64,000 bases of DNA from NCBI RefSeq assembly GCF_005517195.1, contig NZ_CP040244.1:3924001-3988000 (forward strand). The letters are read 5' to 3'. The notes below the pieces were generated by a model. It was not told the DNA's origin and ran no database searches. It was given only the letters and a program-made list of their open reading frames with translations. The stretch comes from Streptomyces vilmorinianum (lineage in GTDB: Bacteria > Actinomycetota > Actinomycetes > Streptomycetales > Streptomycetaceae). Within the stretch, counting starts at the first letter, position 1. Each line of letters starts with the position of its first letter. This document shows, piece by piece, positions 8,124 to 16,570 of the stretch. Made by a program: the position numbers and the translations under genes.

Positions 8124-9469
8124 AGTACGACACCATCACCGATGCGATCGGCGATACTCCGCTCGTCCGCATAGCACCGGAGATTCACGGACTGCGTCAT
8201 ATCGATCTCTACGCCAAGCTGGAGATGCTCAACCCCTTCGGCTCCGTCAAGGACCGCGCGGCCTGGAACATGGTCCAGCCGCTGCTCGCGGCCGGCTCCG
8301 ACCGGGACGGCGACGGCGCGGGCGCGGGCACGCGTACGGTCGTGGAGCTGTCCAGCGGCAACACCGCCAAGGCGCTCGCCGTCATCGCCGGCATGCACGG
8401 GCTGCCGTTCAAGAGCGTCACCAACCGGATGAAGGTCCCCGAGATCAAGGACCTGCTGCTGCTCCTGGGCGCGGAGATCGAGGAACTCCCCGGGCAGGCC
8501 GAGTGCCTGGACCCGACGAACACCGAGGATCCGCTCACCAAGATCCACCAGATGCTCTCCGCCGACGGCGAGAGCTACGTGCACACGGATCAGTACTACA
8601 ACCCGCTGAACATCGAGGCCCACCAGGCGGCCACCGGCCCCGAGATCGTGAAGGACCTGGGCGGGCGGGCCCCGGACTACTTCGTGGCCGCGGTCGGTAC
8701 GGCGGGCTCCTCGACCGGCACCGTCCGCGCCCTGCGTGGCCACGACCCGAACGTCGGCGTCATCGGCCTGGTCGCCCACAAGTCGGACTTCATCCCGGGC
8801 ATCCGGAACATCGACGAGGTCCACGAGGTGGGCCTCTTCGACCCCGCCACGTACGACACGATCGAGTCCGTCTCCGCGGACGAGGCCATCGACGGCATGC
8901 TCACGCTCGTCCGCCGCTGCGGCATGCTCGCGGGCCCCACCGGTGGCGCCGCCTACTTCGGCGCGGTCCGCCATCTGCGGGGCATCGACGAGGAGTTGAC
9001 CGGCGAGGAGCGCAGGACCGCCGTCTTCATCGTCTGCGACCGCGTCGAGAGCTATATGAGCTACGTACGGCAGCGGCGGCCCGAGCTCCTGCGGCAGCCC
9101 GCCCGCCGCAACTCCGTCGCCACGCTCACCAAGGCCGAACTCGCCGCCGCCACCACGATCGACGCCGCGGGGGCCCGGCGGTGGATCGACGAGGCACGGC
9201 CGCTCGTGGTCGACCTGCGGGGCGCCTTCGCCTTCGACGCGCTGCACATCCCCGGCTCGGTGAACATCGTGGACGAGATCTTCGCGGAACTCCTGTACGG
9301 CGGGCTGCCGTTCGGCCGCAGCCGGCCGGTGCTGCTCGCCTGTCCGGTCGGCGAGCAGTCCGTGCGCTACGCCGCGCTGCTGACCCGGATGGGCCACAGC
9401 GACGTGCGCAGTCTCGAGGGCGGCATCATCGCCTGGCGCGACGCCGGCGCTCCGCTGGTGAGGGACTGA
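8120..9469 (+). CDS. Cysteine-synthase-like PLP enzyme fused to a rhodanese domain
   Basis: 449 residues starting at TTG 8120 (TTGA overlap with the previous stop, GGGGGAAG ribosome site 8 bp upstream); no better start exists. Residues 1-330 are a fold-type II PLP enzyme of the CysK/SbnA group. The PLP lysine is Lys44 in 'NPFGSVKDRAAW', the substrate loop is 'ELSSGNTAKAL', and the phosphate cradle is 'GTAGSSTGT'. Residues about 345-449 form a rhodanese domain whose active-site loop 'ACPVGEQSV' keeps the catalytic cysteine (Cys408). The enzyme could make a beta-substituted alanine (cysteine analogue or 2,3-diaminopropionate precursor). The rhodanese suggests sulfur is handed to or from it. No SbnB-like dehydrogenase partner is present, which argues against a plain diaminopropionate pathway. 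Confidence 0.83.
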   Translation: MKYDTITDAIGDTPLVRIAPEIHGLRHIDLYAKLEMLNPFGSVKDRAAWNMVQPLLAAGSDRDGDGAGAGTRTVVELSSGNTAKALAVIAGMHGLPFKSVTNRMKVPEIKDLLLLLGAEIEELPGQAECLDPTNTEDPLTKIHQMLSADGESYVHTDQYYNPLNIEAHQAATGPEIVKDLGGRAPDYFVAAVGTAGSSTGTVRALRGHDPNVGVIGLVAHKSDFIPGIRNIDEVHEVGLFDPATYDTIESVSADEAIDGMLTLVRRCGMLAGPTGGAAYFGAVRHLRGIDEELTGEERRTAVFIVCDRVESYMSYVRQRRPELLRQPARRNSVATLTKAELAAATTIDAAGARRWIDEARPLVVDLRGAFAFDALHIPGSVNIVDEIFAELLYGGLPFGRSRPVLLACPVGEQSVRYAALLTRMGHSDVRSLEGGIIAWRDAGAPLVRD

Positions 9470-9470
9470 C

Positions 9471-10700
9471 ATGACACTGCCTCTCGACACCATGTCCGCG
9501 CCCGCGCCGCCGCTCGCCGAGCTCGCCCCCTGGCAGGCTGAGTTGGGCGCCCAGTTCCCCATCGTCACAGGCCACCCCGACGTGCGGTACCTGGACAGCT
9601 CCGCCACCGCCCAGAAGCCGCAGGCCGTCCTCGACGCCGTGCACCGCTATCTGACCACCACCAACGCCAACGCCGGGCGGGGCACGTACCCGTGGGCGAA
9701 CCGGACCACGGAGATCGTCGAACAGGCCAGGGAGCGGCTGAAGGCGTTCCTGCGCGACCCCTCGCCGCACCGGTCCACGGTGCACTTCACCAGCGGGACG
9801 ACCGAGGGCCTGCGCACCGTCGCGCGCGACTGGCTCACCTCGTACCTGCGTGACGGCGACGAGATCGTCGTCCCGTTCGCCGACCACCAGGCCAACGCCG
9901 TGCCGTGGCTGGAGGCCCAGCGGCTGCTCGCCGAGCGCGGCGTGCGGATCGCCGTACGGGAGATGCCGTACGAGACGGACTCCCGCGACTACGACCAGGA
10001 GGCGCTGGCCCGACTGGTCACCGCCCGCACGCGGTTCGTGGCCGCCACCCATGTCCACCACGTCTACGGCGCCGACATGAACGTGCACCGCATCCGTGCC
10101 GTGGTCGGCCCCGATGTCGTCGTCTGCCTGGACGCGGCGCAGAGCATCGGGCACAAGCCCGTGGACCTGGGCGCCCTCGACGTCGACTTCGCCGTCTTCT
10201 CCGGCCACAAGGCGATGGCCCTGCCCGGCGTCGGCGCCGTCTGGGCCCGGGGGGCGCGCGGGCCCGCGTTCGAGCCGGGAGGGTGGAGCGGCAGCCCCAA
10301 CACCAGCGGCGTCGTCAGCCTGCACGCCGCGCTGGACTGGCTCGAGGACGCGGGCCTGGAGCGGATCGAACAGTGGACCGTCGGGCTCGGCGTCCGCCTC
10401 ACCGACGGGCTCAGCAGGCTCGGCTCGTACGAGGTCCTCGGCTGCCCGCTCAGCCTCACCGCCGAGTCCACGGTGCAGCGCCGCCAGGGCATCGTCACCT
10501 TCCGGCACCGCTCCATCGGCTCCAACGACCTGGGGTTCATCCTCGCCAGCCACGGGCTGATGGTCCGCGCGGACGGTCACTGCCAGGGGCACGCGGGCGA
10601 GAAGGACTCCTCGGTCCGGGTCAGCCTGCACGTCTACAACACCCCCGACGACATCGACCACCTGCTGGAGGTCCTCGCCGGCCTCGACCGGGAGAGCTGA
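9471..10700 (+). CDS. Class V aminotransferase, cysteine-desulfurase-like (SufS/CsdA type)
   Basis: 409 residues with the full SufS-like plan: N-terminal 'DVRYLDSSATAQKPQAVLDA', PLP lysine Lys247 in 'FSGHKAMALPGVG', and the C-terminal block 'SVRVSLHVYNTPDDIDHLLE', which is nearly diagnostic of type II cysteine desulfurases. The catalytic loop that holds the persulfide cysteine in SufS (R-G-H-H-C) appears as 'VRADGHCQGH' with Cys371 retained. It would therefore be able to draw sulfur from cysteine. Next to the rhodanese fusion, it looks like the sulfur donor of the pathway. No SUF iron-sulfur genes are nearby, so it is not the housekeeping enzyme. A cysteine-lyase or epimerase activity within the same family is the main alternative. 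Confidence 0.85.
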   Translation: MTLPLDTMSAPAPPLAELAPWQAELGAQFPIVTGHPDVRYLDSSATAQKPQAVLDAVHRYLTTTNANAGRGTYPWANRTTEIVEQARERLKAFLRDPSPHRSTVHFTSGTTEGLRTVARDWLTSYLRDGDEIVVPFADHQANAVPWLEAQRLLAERGVRIAVREMPYETDSRDYDQEALARLVTARTRFVAATHVHHVYGADMNVHRIRAVVGPDVVVCLDAAQSIGHKPVDLGALDVDFAVFSGHKAMALPGVGAVWARGARGPAFEPGGWSGSPNTSGVVSLHAALDWLEDAGLERIEQWTVGLGVRLTDGLSRLGSYEVLGCPLSLTAESTVQRRQGIVTFRHRSIGSNDLGFILASHGLMVRADGHCQGHAGEKDSSVRVSLHVYNTPDDIDHLLEVLAGLDRES

Positions 10701-10708
10701 GAGAACCG

Positions 10709-12001
10709 ATGCGAGACGACAACGCCGACGACCAGGGCGGGGAGAAGGCCCCGGTCGTCATGGTCGACGTGTACGCGCCGACGCTGCGCCTGGCCCGTGC
10801 CTTCCAAGAGGAGGGCCACCCCGTGGTCCGGGTCCAGAGCACACCGGAGGTACCCCCGGTCTACCGGAGTTCCTTCCGCACCGAGGAGTTCGCCGACGAC
10901 ATCGTCCACTACGGCGCCTTCGAGACCACGCTGGCGGCGGTCGCCGCGCACCGGCCGGCCGCCGTGCTCACCGGCGGCGAGCTGGGGGTGGAGCTGGCCG
11001 ACCGGCTCAGCGCCGCCCTCGGCCTCGCCACCAACGGCACCCGGCTCAGCGCCGCCCGCCGCCACAAGCACACCCAGATCGAGACGATCAAGGCGGCCGG
11101 ACTGCCCGGCACCCGCCAGCACCTGGCCGTATCGGCACGGTACGCCGCCGACTGGCACCGCGAACTCGGCGGCCGGGCCGTCGTCAAGCCGGTCCGCAGC
11201 GCGGGCAACGATCACGTCAGCTTCTGCGCGAGTCCGGAGGAGACCGCCGCCGCCTACGAGAAGATCATGGCCGCGACGAACATCTTCTCCTTCCGCAACG
11301 AAGGCGTCGTGGTGCAGGAGCACCTGGAGGGCACCGAGTACGTCGTCAACACCGTGAGCCGCGACGGGCGTCACCGGTGCACCGACGTGTGGCGGTACAT
11401 GAAGATCTCCGCCAACGGCGTCACCGACCGCATCAGCGCGGCGGTCTCCACGCACCCCGGCTCCGCCGAGCGCGCCCGGCTGGTCGAGTACGGCTTCGAC
11501 GTGCTCGACGCCCTGGAGGTCCGGCACGGGCCCGCCCATCTGGAGATCATGCTCACGCCGGACGGGCCGCGTCTGGTCGAGGCGGGCATCCGGCTGTGCG
11601 GGGCGGACGCCGCGTACTTCGCCCGGCTGGCGGCCGGCGAGTCGCAGATCGAGCGGACCGTCGACGCCTATCTACGCCCGGAGCGTTTCCTCGCCACCGT
11701 CGGGGACGCGCACCGGGTGGAACGGCACGTCGCCATGGCCTATCTGACCTCTCCGGTCAGTGGCACGCTCGCCGGGTATCCGCTGCTGCCGCAGGTGGAG
11801 GCGCTGGAGAGCTTCCACAACGTGCACATCGCCGTCCCCGAGGGAGGGCGGCTCCCGCTGACGGTCGACGACACGACCGAGCCGATGATGATCGGCCTGG
11901 CGCACGCCTCGGAGCATGTGCTCGCCAGGGACCTCAACACCGTGCACTACCTGGACGGTGCGGGGTTCTACCGCCTGGCGGACCCGGGAGGCGCCGCGTG
12001 A
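10709..12001 (+). CDS. ATP-grasp ligase 1
   Basis: 430 residues; carboxylate-amine ligase of the ATP-grasp superfamily (biotin carboxylase, BacD and amino acid ligase type). The ATP-binding strand is 'GGRAVVKPVRSAGNDHVSF' with the lysine that contacts the alpha-phosphate. The 'VVVQEHLEGTEYVVNTVSRDG' strand follows, and the metal-binding region 'GPAHLEIMLTPDGPRLVEAGIR' has the acidic residues expected. Residues 1-110 form a pre-ATP-grasp domain ('VMVDVYAPTLRLARAFQEEG'). It should join an amino acid or carboxylate to an amine through an acyl-phosphate. It lies 8 bp after the desulfurase gene and overlaps the second ligase gene (GTGA). Confidence 0.85.
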   Translation: MRDDNADDQGGEKAPVVMVDVYAPTLRLARAFQEEGHPVVRVQSTPEVPPVYRSSFRTEEFADDIVHYGAFETTLAAVAAHRPAAVLTGGELGVELADRLSAALGLATNGTRLSAARRHKHTQIETIKAAGLPGTRQHLAVSARYAADWHRELGGRAVVKPVRSAGNDHVSFCASPEETAAAYEKIMAATNIFSFRNEGVVVQEHLEGTEYVVNTVSRDGRHRCTDVWRYMKISANGVTDRISAAVSTHPGSAERARLVEYGFDVLDALEVRHGPAHLEIMLTPDGPRLVEAGIRLCGADAAYFARLAAGESQIERTVDAYLRPERFLATVGDAHRVERHVAMAYLTSPVSGTLAGYPLLPQVEALESFHNVHIAVPEGGRLPLTVDDTTEPMMIGLAHASEHVLARDLNTVHYLDGAGFYRLADPGGAA

Positions 12002-13311
12002 GGCGGCCGCACGTCGTGGTCCTCCACCGGTGGCGGGCGGACTACGCGCACTACGACCGGTACGTCGACCACGAGGCGTACACGGTCACGTATGTCACCA
12101 CCGAGGTCGGCGCGACGGCCGTGCCGGCCCCGGCGGCCGAGGTCGTCGTCGTGCCCGCCACCGACGACCTCGCGCGGATCCGCAAGGAGGTCGACGCTCT
12201 CGCCGCCCGCCACGGGGCCCCGCGTTCGGTGGTCGCGCTCAAGGAGGACGATCTCCTGGTGGCGGCCCAGGTGGCCCTGGAGTGGAACTGCCGCGGCAGA
12301 CACCCCTCCGAGCTGCTGCCGTTCCGGGACAAGCAGCTGATGACGGCGGCCGTGGCGCGCGCGGGGCTCGCGGTGCAGCCGACGGCGCCGGCGCCGCACG
12401 CGGCGGCCGTGCGCGACTTCGCGCGTATCCACGGCTGGCCCGTCGTGGTCAAGCCGGTGGCGTCCAGCAGCAGTGAGGGGGTGGTCGTCGCGGCGGACGA
12501 ACGGGACCTGGACACCGTGCCGTTCGCCGAGGACCGGCCACTGATCGCGCAGGCGCACAACCCCCATCCCGTCCACCACGTGGACGGCGTCTTCGACGGC
12601 CGCGAGCTGCTCTGCTGGAAGGCGTCCCGCTACCTCGACTCCTGTCTGGGCTTCCGGCACGGGTCCACCCTCGGCTCGGTCGAGGAGGACCGGGCCGAGG
12701 TCGTGGCGGCGGTCGGCGACTTCGCCCTCCGGGCGCTGCGCGCGCTGACCTCCTCCCCCACGCCCTTCCACCTGGAGGTGTTCGTGGACGCGCAGGCGCC
12801 GTCGGGTCCCCGCGTGACGTTCCTGGAGGTCGGTGCGCGCGTGGGCGGGGCGGAGATCCCGTACGTGTGGCGGGAGGTGCACGGGTACGACCTGATGGAG
12901 GCCGCGTTCCGGATCGCCCTGGGCGAGGAGCCGCCGCCCTGGGCGCCCGCGCCCCGGGCGGAGACCGCCGGGTGGCTGCTGGCGCCGGCCCCGGCGGCCC
13001 GCCCCTGCCGGATCACCGGCGTCATCCCCATGACGGGCCGCCGGCCCGGGCCGTACGCGGAGGAGCTGCTGCGCCCCGGCGACGTGCTGCCCGCCGCGGA
13101 CGCGTACTACGAACACGTCGGGGGCCGGTTCCGCTTCCGCGGTCCGGACAGCGCGGCCGTCCAGGCCGCCGTCGAGGCGACCGCGCGCGATTTCCGGGTG
13201 ACGGGTGAGACCTGCGAGACCGGCGCGGCCGGGGCGGGCGACGTGACCGGCGCGGCCGGCGCGGCCGGCGCGGCCGGCGCGGCCGGCGCGACCTCTGGAG
13301 GCACACGATGA
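11998..13311 (+). CDS. ATP-grasp ligase 2
   Basis: 437 residues from the GTG overlapping the previous stop. Divergent from ligase 1 but with the same layout: N-terminal domain ('VVVLHRWRADYAHYDRYVDH'), ATP-binding strand 'GWPVVVKPVASSSSEGVVV', and the Mg/catalytic segment 'PFHLEVFVDAQ…VTFLEVGARVGGAEIP'. The family forms peptide-like bonds; two different ligases imply two successive amide-forming steps on the product. The C-terminus ends in a low-complexity tail (GAAGAA…) encoded by a 9-bp tandem repeat at 13249-13293, which is unlikely to be part of the fold. The stop overlaps the exporter start (ATGA). Confidence 0.85.
   Translation: MRRPHVVVLHRWRADYAHYDRYVDHEAYTVTYVTTEVGATAVPAPAAEVVVVPATDDLARIRKEVDALAARHGAPRSVVALKEDDLLVAAQVALEWNCRGRHPSELLPFRDKQLMTAAVARAGLAVQPTAPAPHAAAVRDFARIHGWPVVVKPVASSSSEGVVVAADERDLDTVPFAEDRPLIAQAHNPHPVHHVDGVFDGRELLCWKASRYLDSCLGFRHGSTLGSVEEDRAEVVAAVGDFALRALRALTSSPTPFHLEVFVDAQAPSGPRVTFLEVGARVGGAEIPYVWREVHGYDLMEAAFRIALGEEPPPWAPAPRAETAGWLLAPAPAARPCRITGVIPMTGRRPGPYAEELLRPGDVLPAADAYYEHVGGRFRFRGPDSAAVQAAVEATARDFRVTGETCETGAAGAGDVTGAAGAAGAAGAAGATSGGTR
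13249..13293 (+). repeat. 9-bp coding tandem repeat, five units
   Basis: Unit GGCGCGGCC, four perfect copies and a fifth with one change (GGCGCGACC). It lies in frame at the end of ATP-grasp ligase 2 and encodes Gly-Ala-Ala repeats. Because the unit is a multiple of three, copy-number change would alter only tail length. Confidence 0.95.
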
Positions 13312-14687
13312 CGGGCATGGCCCAGTACGCGCGGCTGTGGCGGGTGCCGGGGGCTCCCCTGCTCCTGGTGGGCGGAGTCGTCGCCCGCCTCGGGCAGGGC
13401 GTCACGGTCCTCGCCTGGCTGCTCCTGGTGAAGGAGACCACCGGGGGGTTCAGCGAGGCGGGTCTGGTGGGCGCCACGATCTCGCTCGCCACGGCGGCTA
13501 CGGCGCCCGTCGCCGGACGTCTCGCGGACCGCTACGGCGCGGGCCGGGTCCTGCCGCTGTACGCCGCGGCCTACGCCGCCCTCCAACTGGTGCTGCTCGC
13601 CGCGGTCCTGGCCCGGCTGCCGCTCGGCGTGCTGTGCGGCGTCGCCGCGCTCTCGGGCGCCGCGTTCCCCGCGATCAGCCCCGCCCTGCGGGCCGCGTGG
13701 ACCACGCTGACCAACGAGGAGAGCGGGCGCGGCGGCGTGCGGCAGGCCGCCATGGCGGCCGAATCCACCCTGTTCGAGCTGGTCTTCGTCGTCGGGCCGC
13801 TGCTGTTCTCCGCCTTCATGCTCCTCGGCACCCCGCTCGGCGAGGCACTGGGCACCGGTGGCGGTACGGCGGGTCCCGCGGCCGCCCTGGTCTTCGCCTC
13901 GCTGTGCACCGGGTTCGGCACGTTCGTGGTGGCGCGGGGGCAGGCCATGCGGGCGCTGCCCTCGGGCGGTACGAAGGGGGCCCGCGGGATCGGTCCGCTG
14001 CGGGAACCCGCGTTGCGGATGCTGCTGCTGTGCGCGGCGGGCATCGCGTTCTCCTTCGGCGGTTCGCCCGTCGCCATCGCCGCGTACACCAAGGCGCACG
14101 ACGGGGCCTCGGCGGAGAGCGTGACCGGGATCCTCATCGCCGTGTGGAGCATCGGCAGCGCGGCGGCGGGCCTGTGGTACGGCAGCCGTACCTTCCGCGG
14201 TTCCCTCGGCCGGCGCTTCCTGGCGCTGCTCGCCGCACTCGCCGCCGGGTACGCAGTATGGGCCCTGATGCCGAACTCGTACGCCCTCGGCGCCGTCCTC
14301 TTCGTCTCCGGCGCCGTCATAGCCCCGGCGCTGACGGTCGAGGCCGAGCTGGTCTCCCGGGTCGTGCCCGAACGCATGCTGAACGAGGCGTACACGTGGC
14401 TCACCACAGTCAACCTCTCCATGGCCGCGCTCGGCTCCGCGGTCACCGGTGTCGTCGTCGACCGGCCGGACGGCCACATGTGGGGCTTCCTCGCGGCCGC
14501 CGCGGCGACCGCCGTCGCGGCCGTGGTCGCCGCGACGGGCACGCTCGAAGCGCCCGCCTCCCCCGAACCGGCACCTACTGCACCGCCTGCAGCGCCTGCA
14601 CCGCCCGCACCAACCGCACGAACCGCACGAACCGCACGAACCGCACGAACAGCAAGGACGCACCATGGCACGGAAAGTGACGGCTGA
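13308..14687 (+). CDS. Major facilitator superfamily transporter, probable metallophore exporter
   Basis: 459 residues with about twelve hydrophobic segments and the MFS loop motif 'GRLADRYGAGRVLPL' between helices 2 and 3. Such proteins export siderophores and antibiotics by proton antiport (SbnD-type exporters are an example). Embedded in the operon with ATGA and 23-bp overlaps to its neighbours, it is the natural exit route for the product. After the last helix (about residue 410) the chain runs into a disordered Ala/Pro/Thr/Arg tail, encoded partly by a 9-bp tandem repeat, that extends through the start of the methyltransferase gene. Direction of transport is inferred from context. Confidence 0.87.
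   Translation: MTGMAQYARLWRVPGAPLLLVGGVVARLGQGVTVLAWLLLVKETTGGFSEAGLVGATISLATAATAPVAGRLADRYGAGRVLPLYAAAYAALQLVLLAAVLARLPLGVLCGVAALSGAAFPAISPALRAAWTTLTNEESGRGGVRQAAMAAESTLFELVFVVGPLLFSAFMLLGTPLGEALGTGGGTAGPAAALVFASLCTGFGTFVVARGQAMRALPSGGTKGARGIGPLREPALRMLLLCAAGIAFSFGGSPVAIAAYTKAHDGASAESVTGILIAVWSIGSAAAGLWYGSRTFRGSLGRRFLALLAALAAGYAVWALMPNSYALGAVLFVSGAVIAPALTVEAELVSRVVPERMLNEAYTWLTTVNLSMAALGSAVTGVVVDRPDGHMWGFLAAAAATAVAAVVAATGTLEAPASPEPAPTAPPAAPAPPAPTARTARTARTARTARTHHGTESDG
14612..14647 (+). repeat. 9-bp coding tandem repeat, four units
   Basis: Unit AACCGCACG, four perfect copies, encoding an Ala-Arg-Thr repeat in the C-terminal tail of the MFS exporter. It is the second 9-bp coding repeat at the 3' end of adjacent operon genes, with a unit unrelated to the first. 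Confidence 0.95.
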
Positions 14688-15441
14688 CCCGGCCCGTCTC
14701 TGGGTGGACCGCTGGGAACGCCAGCAGGAGCTCTACGCGACCGCCCGCGAGGAACGCTTCCACGTCGTCGGGGACGTGGTCGCCCACAGCACACGCGGGA
14801 CGCGGCGTCCCGTCGTCGCCGATCTCGGCTGCGGACCCGGCTCGCTCGCCGCCCGGCTGGCGGCCCGGCTCCCCCACGCCCGCGTCCTGGCGGTCGACCA
14901 CGACCCGCTGCTGCTGGCCCTGGGGAGTGCGGTGCACGGGGAGGCGGTCCGGTTCGTCGACGCTCCGATCGGCGCCGGGCCCTGGGCGGCGGCGCTGTCC
15001 GCCGTCGGCCCGCTGGACGCCGTGGTCTCCACGACGGCGCTGCACTATCTGCCCGTGGACGTCCTGGCCACGGTGTACGAGGAGGTCCACGAGCTGCTGC
15101 GGCCCGGTGGGGTGCTCGTCAACGCCGATCATCTCTTCCCCGAGGACGACGAGATCGGACGGCTCGCCGCCGCGGTGGCCTCGGGCCACGACGCACGCCG
15201 CGGAAGCCGGCCGCCCGAGGACTGGCGGGGATGGTGGGCGGGCCTGGCCGCCGACGGCCGGTTCGGGGAGCTCCTCGCCGAGCGGGAGGTCCGTGGCCTG
15301 GACCTCGGCAGCGACAACGGCCTGACGGCGCAGCAGCACACGGAGCTGATGCGCAAGGCGGGCTTCGGGGCGGTGGGGTGCGTCTGGCGGTACGGGCACA
15401 GCTGCGTCCTCACCGCGGTCCGCACGCGCGGCACCCCGTAG
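14665..15441 (+). CDS. Class I SAM-dependent methyltransferase
   Basis: 258 residues. The SAM-binding motif I is 'VVADLGCGPGSLAARLA' at about residues 50-66, followed by the acidic end of strand 2 ('VLAVDHDPLLL') and the post-motif 'DAVVSTTALHYLPVD'. It is a small-molecule methyltransferase of the UbiE/Methyltransf_25 group. The ATG lies 23 bp inside the exporter gene, so it is the last translationally coupled gene of the operon and probably N-, O- or S-methylates the metallophore or an intermediate. The target atom cannot be read from sequence. Confidence 0.85.
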   Translation: MARKVTADPARLWVDRWERQQELYATAREERFHVVGDVVAHSTRGTRRPVVADLGCGPGSLAARLAARLPHARVLAVDHDPLLLALGSAVHGEAVRFVDAPIGAGPWAAALSAVGPLDAVVSTTALHYLPVDVLATVYEEVHELLRPGGVLVNADHLFPEDDEIGRLAAAVASGHDARRGSRPPEDWRGWWAGLAADGRFGELLAEREVRGLDLGSDNGLTAQQHTELMRKAGFGAVGCVWRYGHSCVLTAVRTRGTP

Positions 15442-15498
15442 AAGGCGCCCCGGGAGTCGCAGTGGCGTGACGCCGGATCTCTCAGGAATGATCCGGAT

Positions 15499-16416
15499 AT
15501 GAGCGAAAAGCCTGTTGTCGTCGGTGTGGACGGTTCCGAGCACAGCCAGCGGGCCCTGGAGTGGGCTCTGAGCGCGGCGCAGGACCTCGACACCCCTCTC
15601 CTCGTCGCCCATGTGCGCTCCGAGGCCTTCCAGCTCGGGGCCGCGCGCATCGCCTCCCTCGGCGAGGTCCCCGAGATCCCGGACGCCGTGGTGGACGGCG
15701 TCCGCGCCTGGATGGAGGAGCGGGGCCTGACCGTGCCCGTACGGTACGAGTCGCTCGACGGCACCGTGACCGACGCCCTGCTCGGCGTGGCCAGGGCCGG
15801 TCGGATGCTGGTCGTCGGCTCGCGCGGGCGGGGCGGCTTCAAGAGCCTGCTGCTCGGCTCCACCAGCCGGGCGCTCGCCTCCTCCGTGCCGTGCCCGGTG
15901 GTCGTCGTTCCGCACGAGGCGAGGGCGGCGTCGCTGGAGAGCGGAACGGAGGCGGGCCGGATCCTGGTCGGTCTCCACCCGGAGGAGACCGCCGACGAGG
16001 TCCTCGACTTCGCGTTCGAGGCCGCGGCGCAGCGGGGCGTGGCCCTGGAGGTGGTGACCGCCTACCGGCTGCCGCCCTCGCCGGTCATGCTCGCGAGTCC
16101 GCCCGCGCCGATGCTGCAGGTGCCGCCGCTCATGCCCGCGGACGACACCACCGATCTCGTACGGGACACGACGCAACGGCAGGAGGAGCGTCTGCGGCCG
16201 TTCACCGAGCGACATCCGGACGTCGAGGTCGTCTCCGACGTCGTCCCGTCGGACGCGGCGGGGCAGCTCGTCGAGGGCTCCCGGGAGGCCGGGCTCGTCG
16301 TGGTGGGCCGTCATCGCCGGCACCGGATCGAGTCGCTCCTCATCGGGTCGGTCGCCCATGCGGTTCTGCACCACGCGCACTGCCCGGTCGCGGTCGTTCC
16401 GCATCCCGCCGCCTGA
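15499..16416 (+). CDS. Universal stress protein with two Usp domains
   Basis: 305 residues containing two tandem UspA domains of about 145 residues. Each starts with a beta-strand and P-loop-like segment ('VVVGVDGSEHSQRALEWAL'; 'ILVGLHPEETADEVL'). Domain 1 ends in the ATP-binding pattern G-2x-G-9x-G-S/T seen in 'GSRGRGGFKSLLLGSTS'; domain 2 has 'GRHRRHRIESLLIGSVAH', where the first glycines are partly lost. A cytoplasmic nucleotide-binding protein typical of actinomycete dormancy or stress regulons. It stands alone between the metallophore operon and a decayed region. Confidence 0.92.
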   Translation: MSEKPVVVGVDGSEHSQRALEWALSAAQDLDTPLLVAHVRSEAFQLGAARIASLGEVPEIPDAVVDGVRAWMEERGLTVPVRYESLDGTVTDALLGVARAGRMLVVGSRGRGGFKSLLLGSTSRALASSVPCPVVVVPHEARAASLESGTEAGRILVGLHPEETADEVLDFAFEAAAQRGVALEVVTAYRLPPSPVMLASPPAPMLQVPPLMPADDTTDLVRDTTQRQEERLRPFTERHPDVEVVSDVVPSDAAGQLVEGSREAGLVVVGRHRRHRIESLLIGSVAHAVLHHAHCPVAVVPHPAA

Positions 16417-16437
16417 GCCTCGACGTGCGCTGTGGCG

Positions 16438-16457
16438 CTGTCGAAGCGATTCGACAG
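16438..16457. promoter_or_regulatory. Inverted repeat, probable LacI-family operator
   Basis: CTGTCGAA-GCGA-TTCGACAG, a perfect 8-bp inverted repeat. It contains the core TCGAAGCGATTCGA and lies upstream of the relic LacI-type gene. A related site, TCGAAGCGCTTCACA, is at 16541. Confidence 0.55.
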
Positions 16458-16540
16458 ATTGACCCAACGCCTGGACACCCGCGAAGCCTCCGAGATACGG
16501 TCTAGCTGTTCAGAGCCCTTCTCATCCAGAGCTGTAGAAA

Positions 16541-16555
16541 TCGAAGCGCTTCACA
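16541..16555. promoter_or_regulatory. LacI-family operator-like site
   Basis: TCGAAGCGCTTCACA contains the perfect decamer palindrome GAAGCGCTTC, 16-30 bp before the start of the relic regulator. Autoregulatory position for a CebR-like protein, now probably orphaned or read by another LacI protein. Confidence 0.5.
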
Positions 16556-16570
16556 GGATCGGGAGTGTGG

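Noticed and set aside
9471..10700. SUF-system cysteine desulfurase
   Set aside because: None of the other suf genes flank it; all neighbours belong to the metallophore operon.
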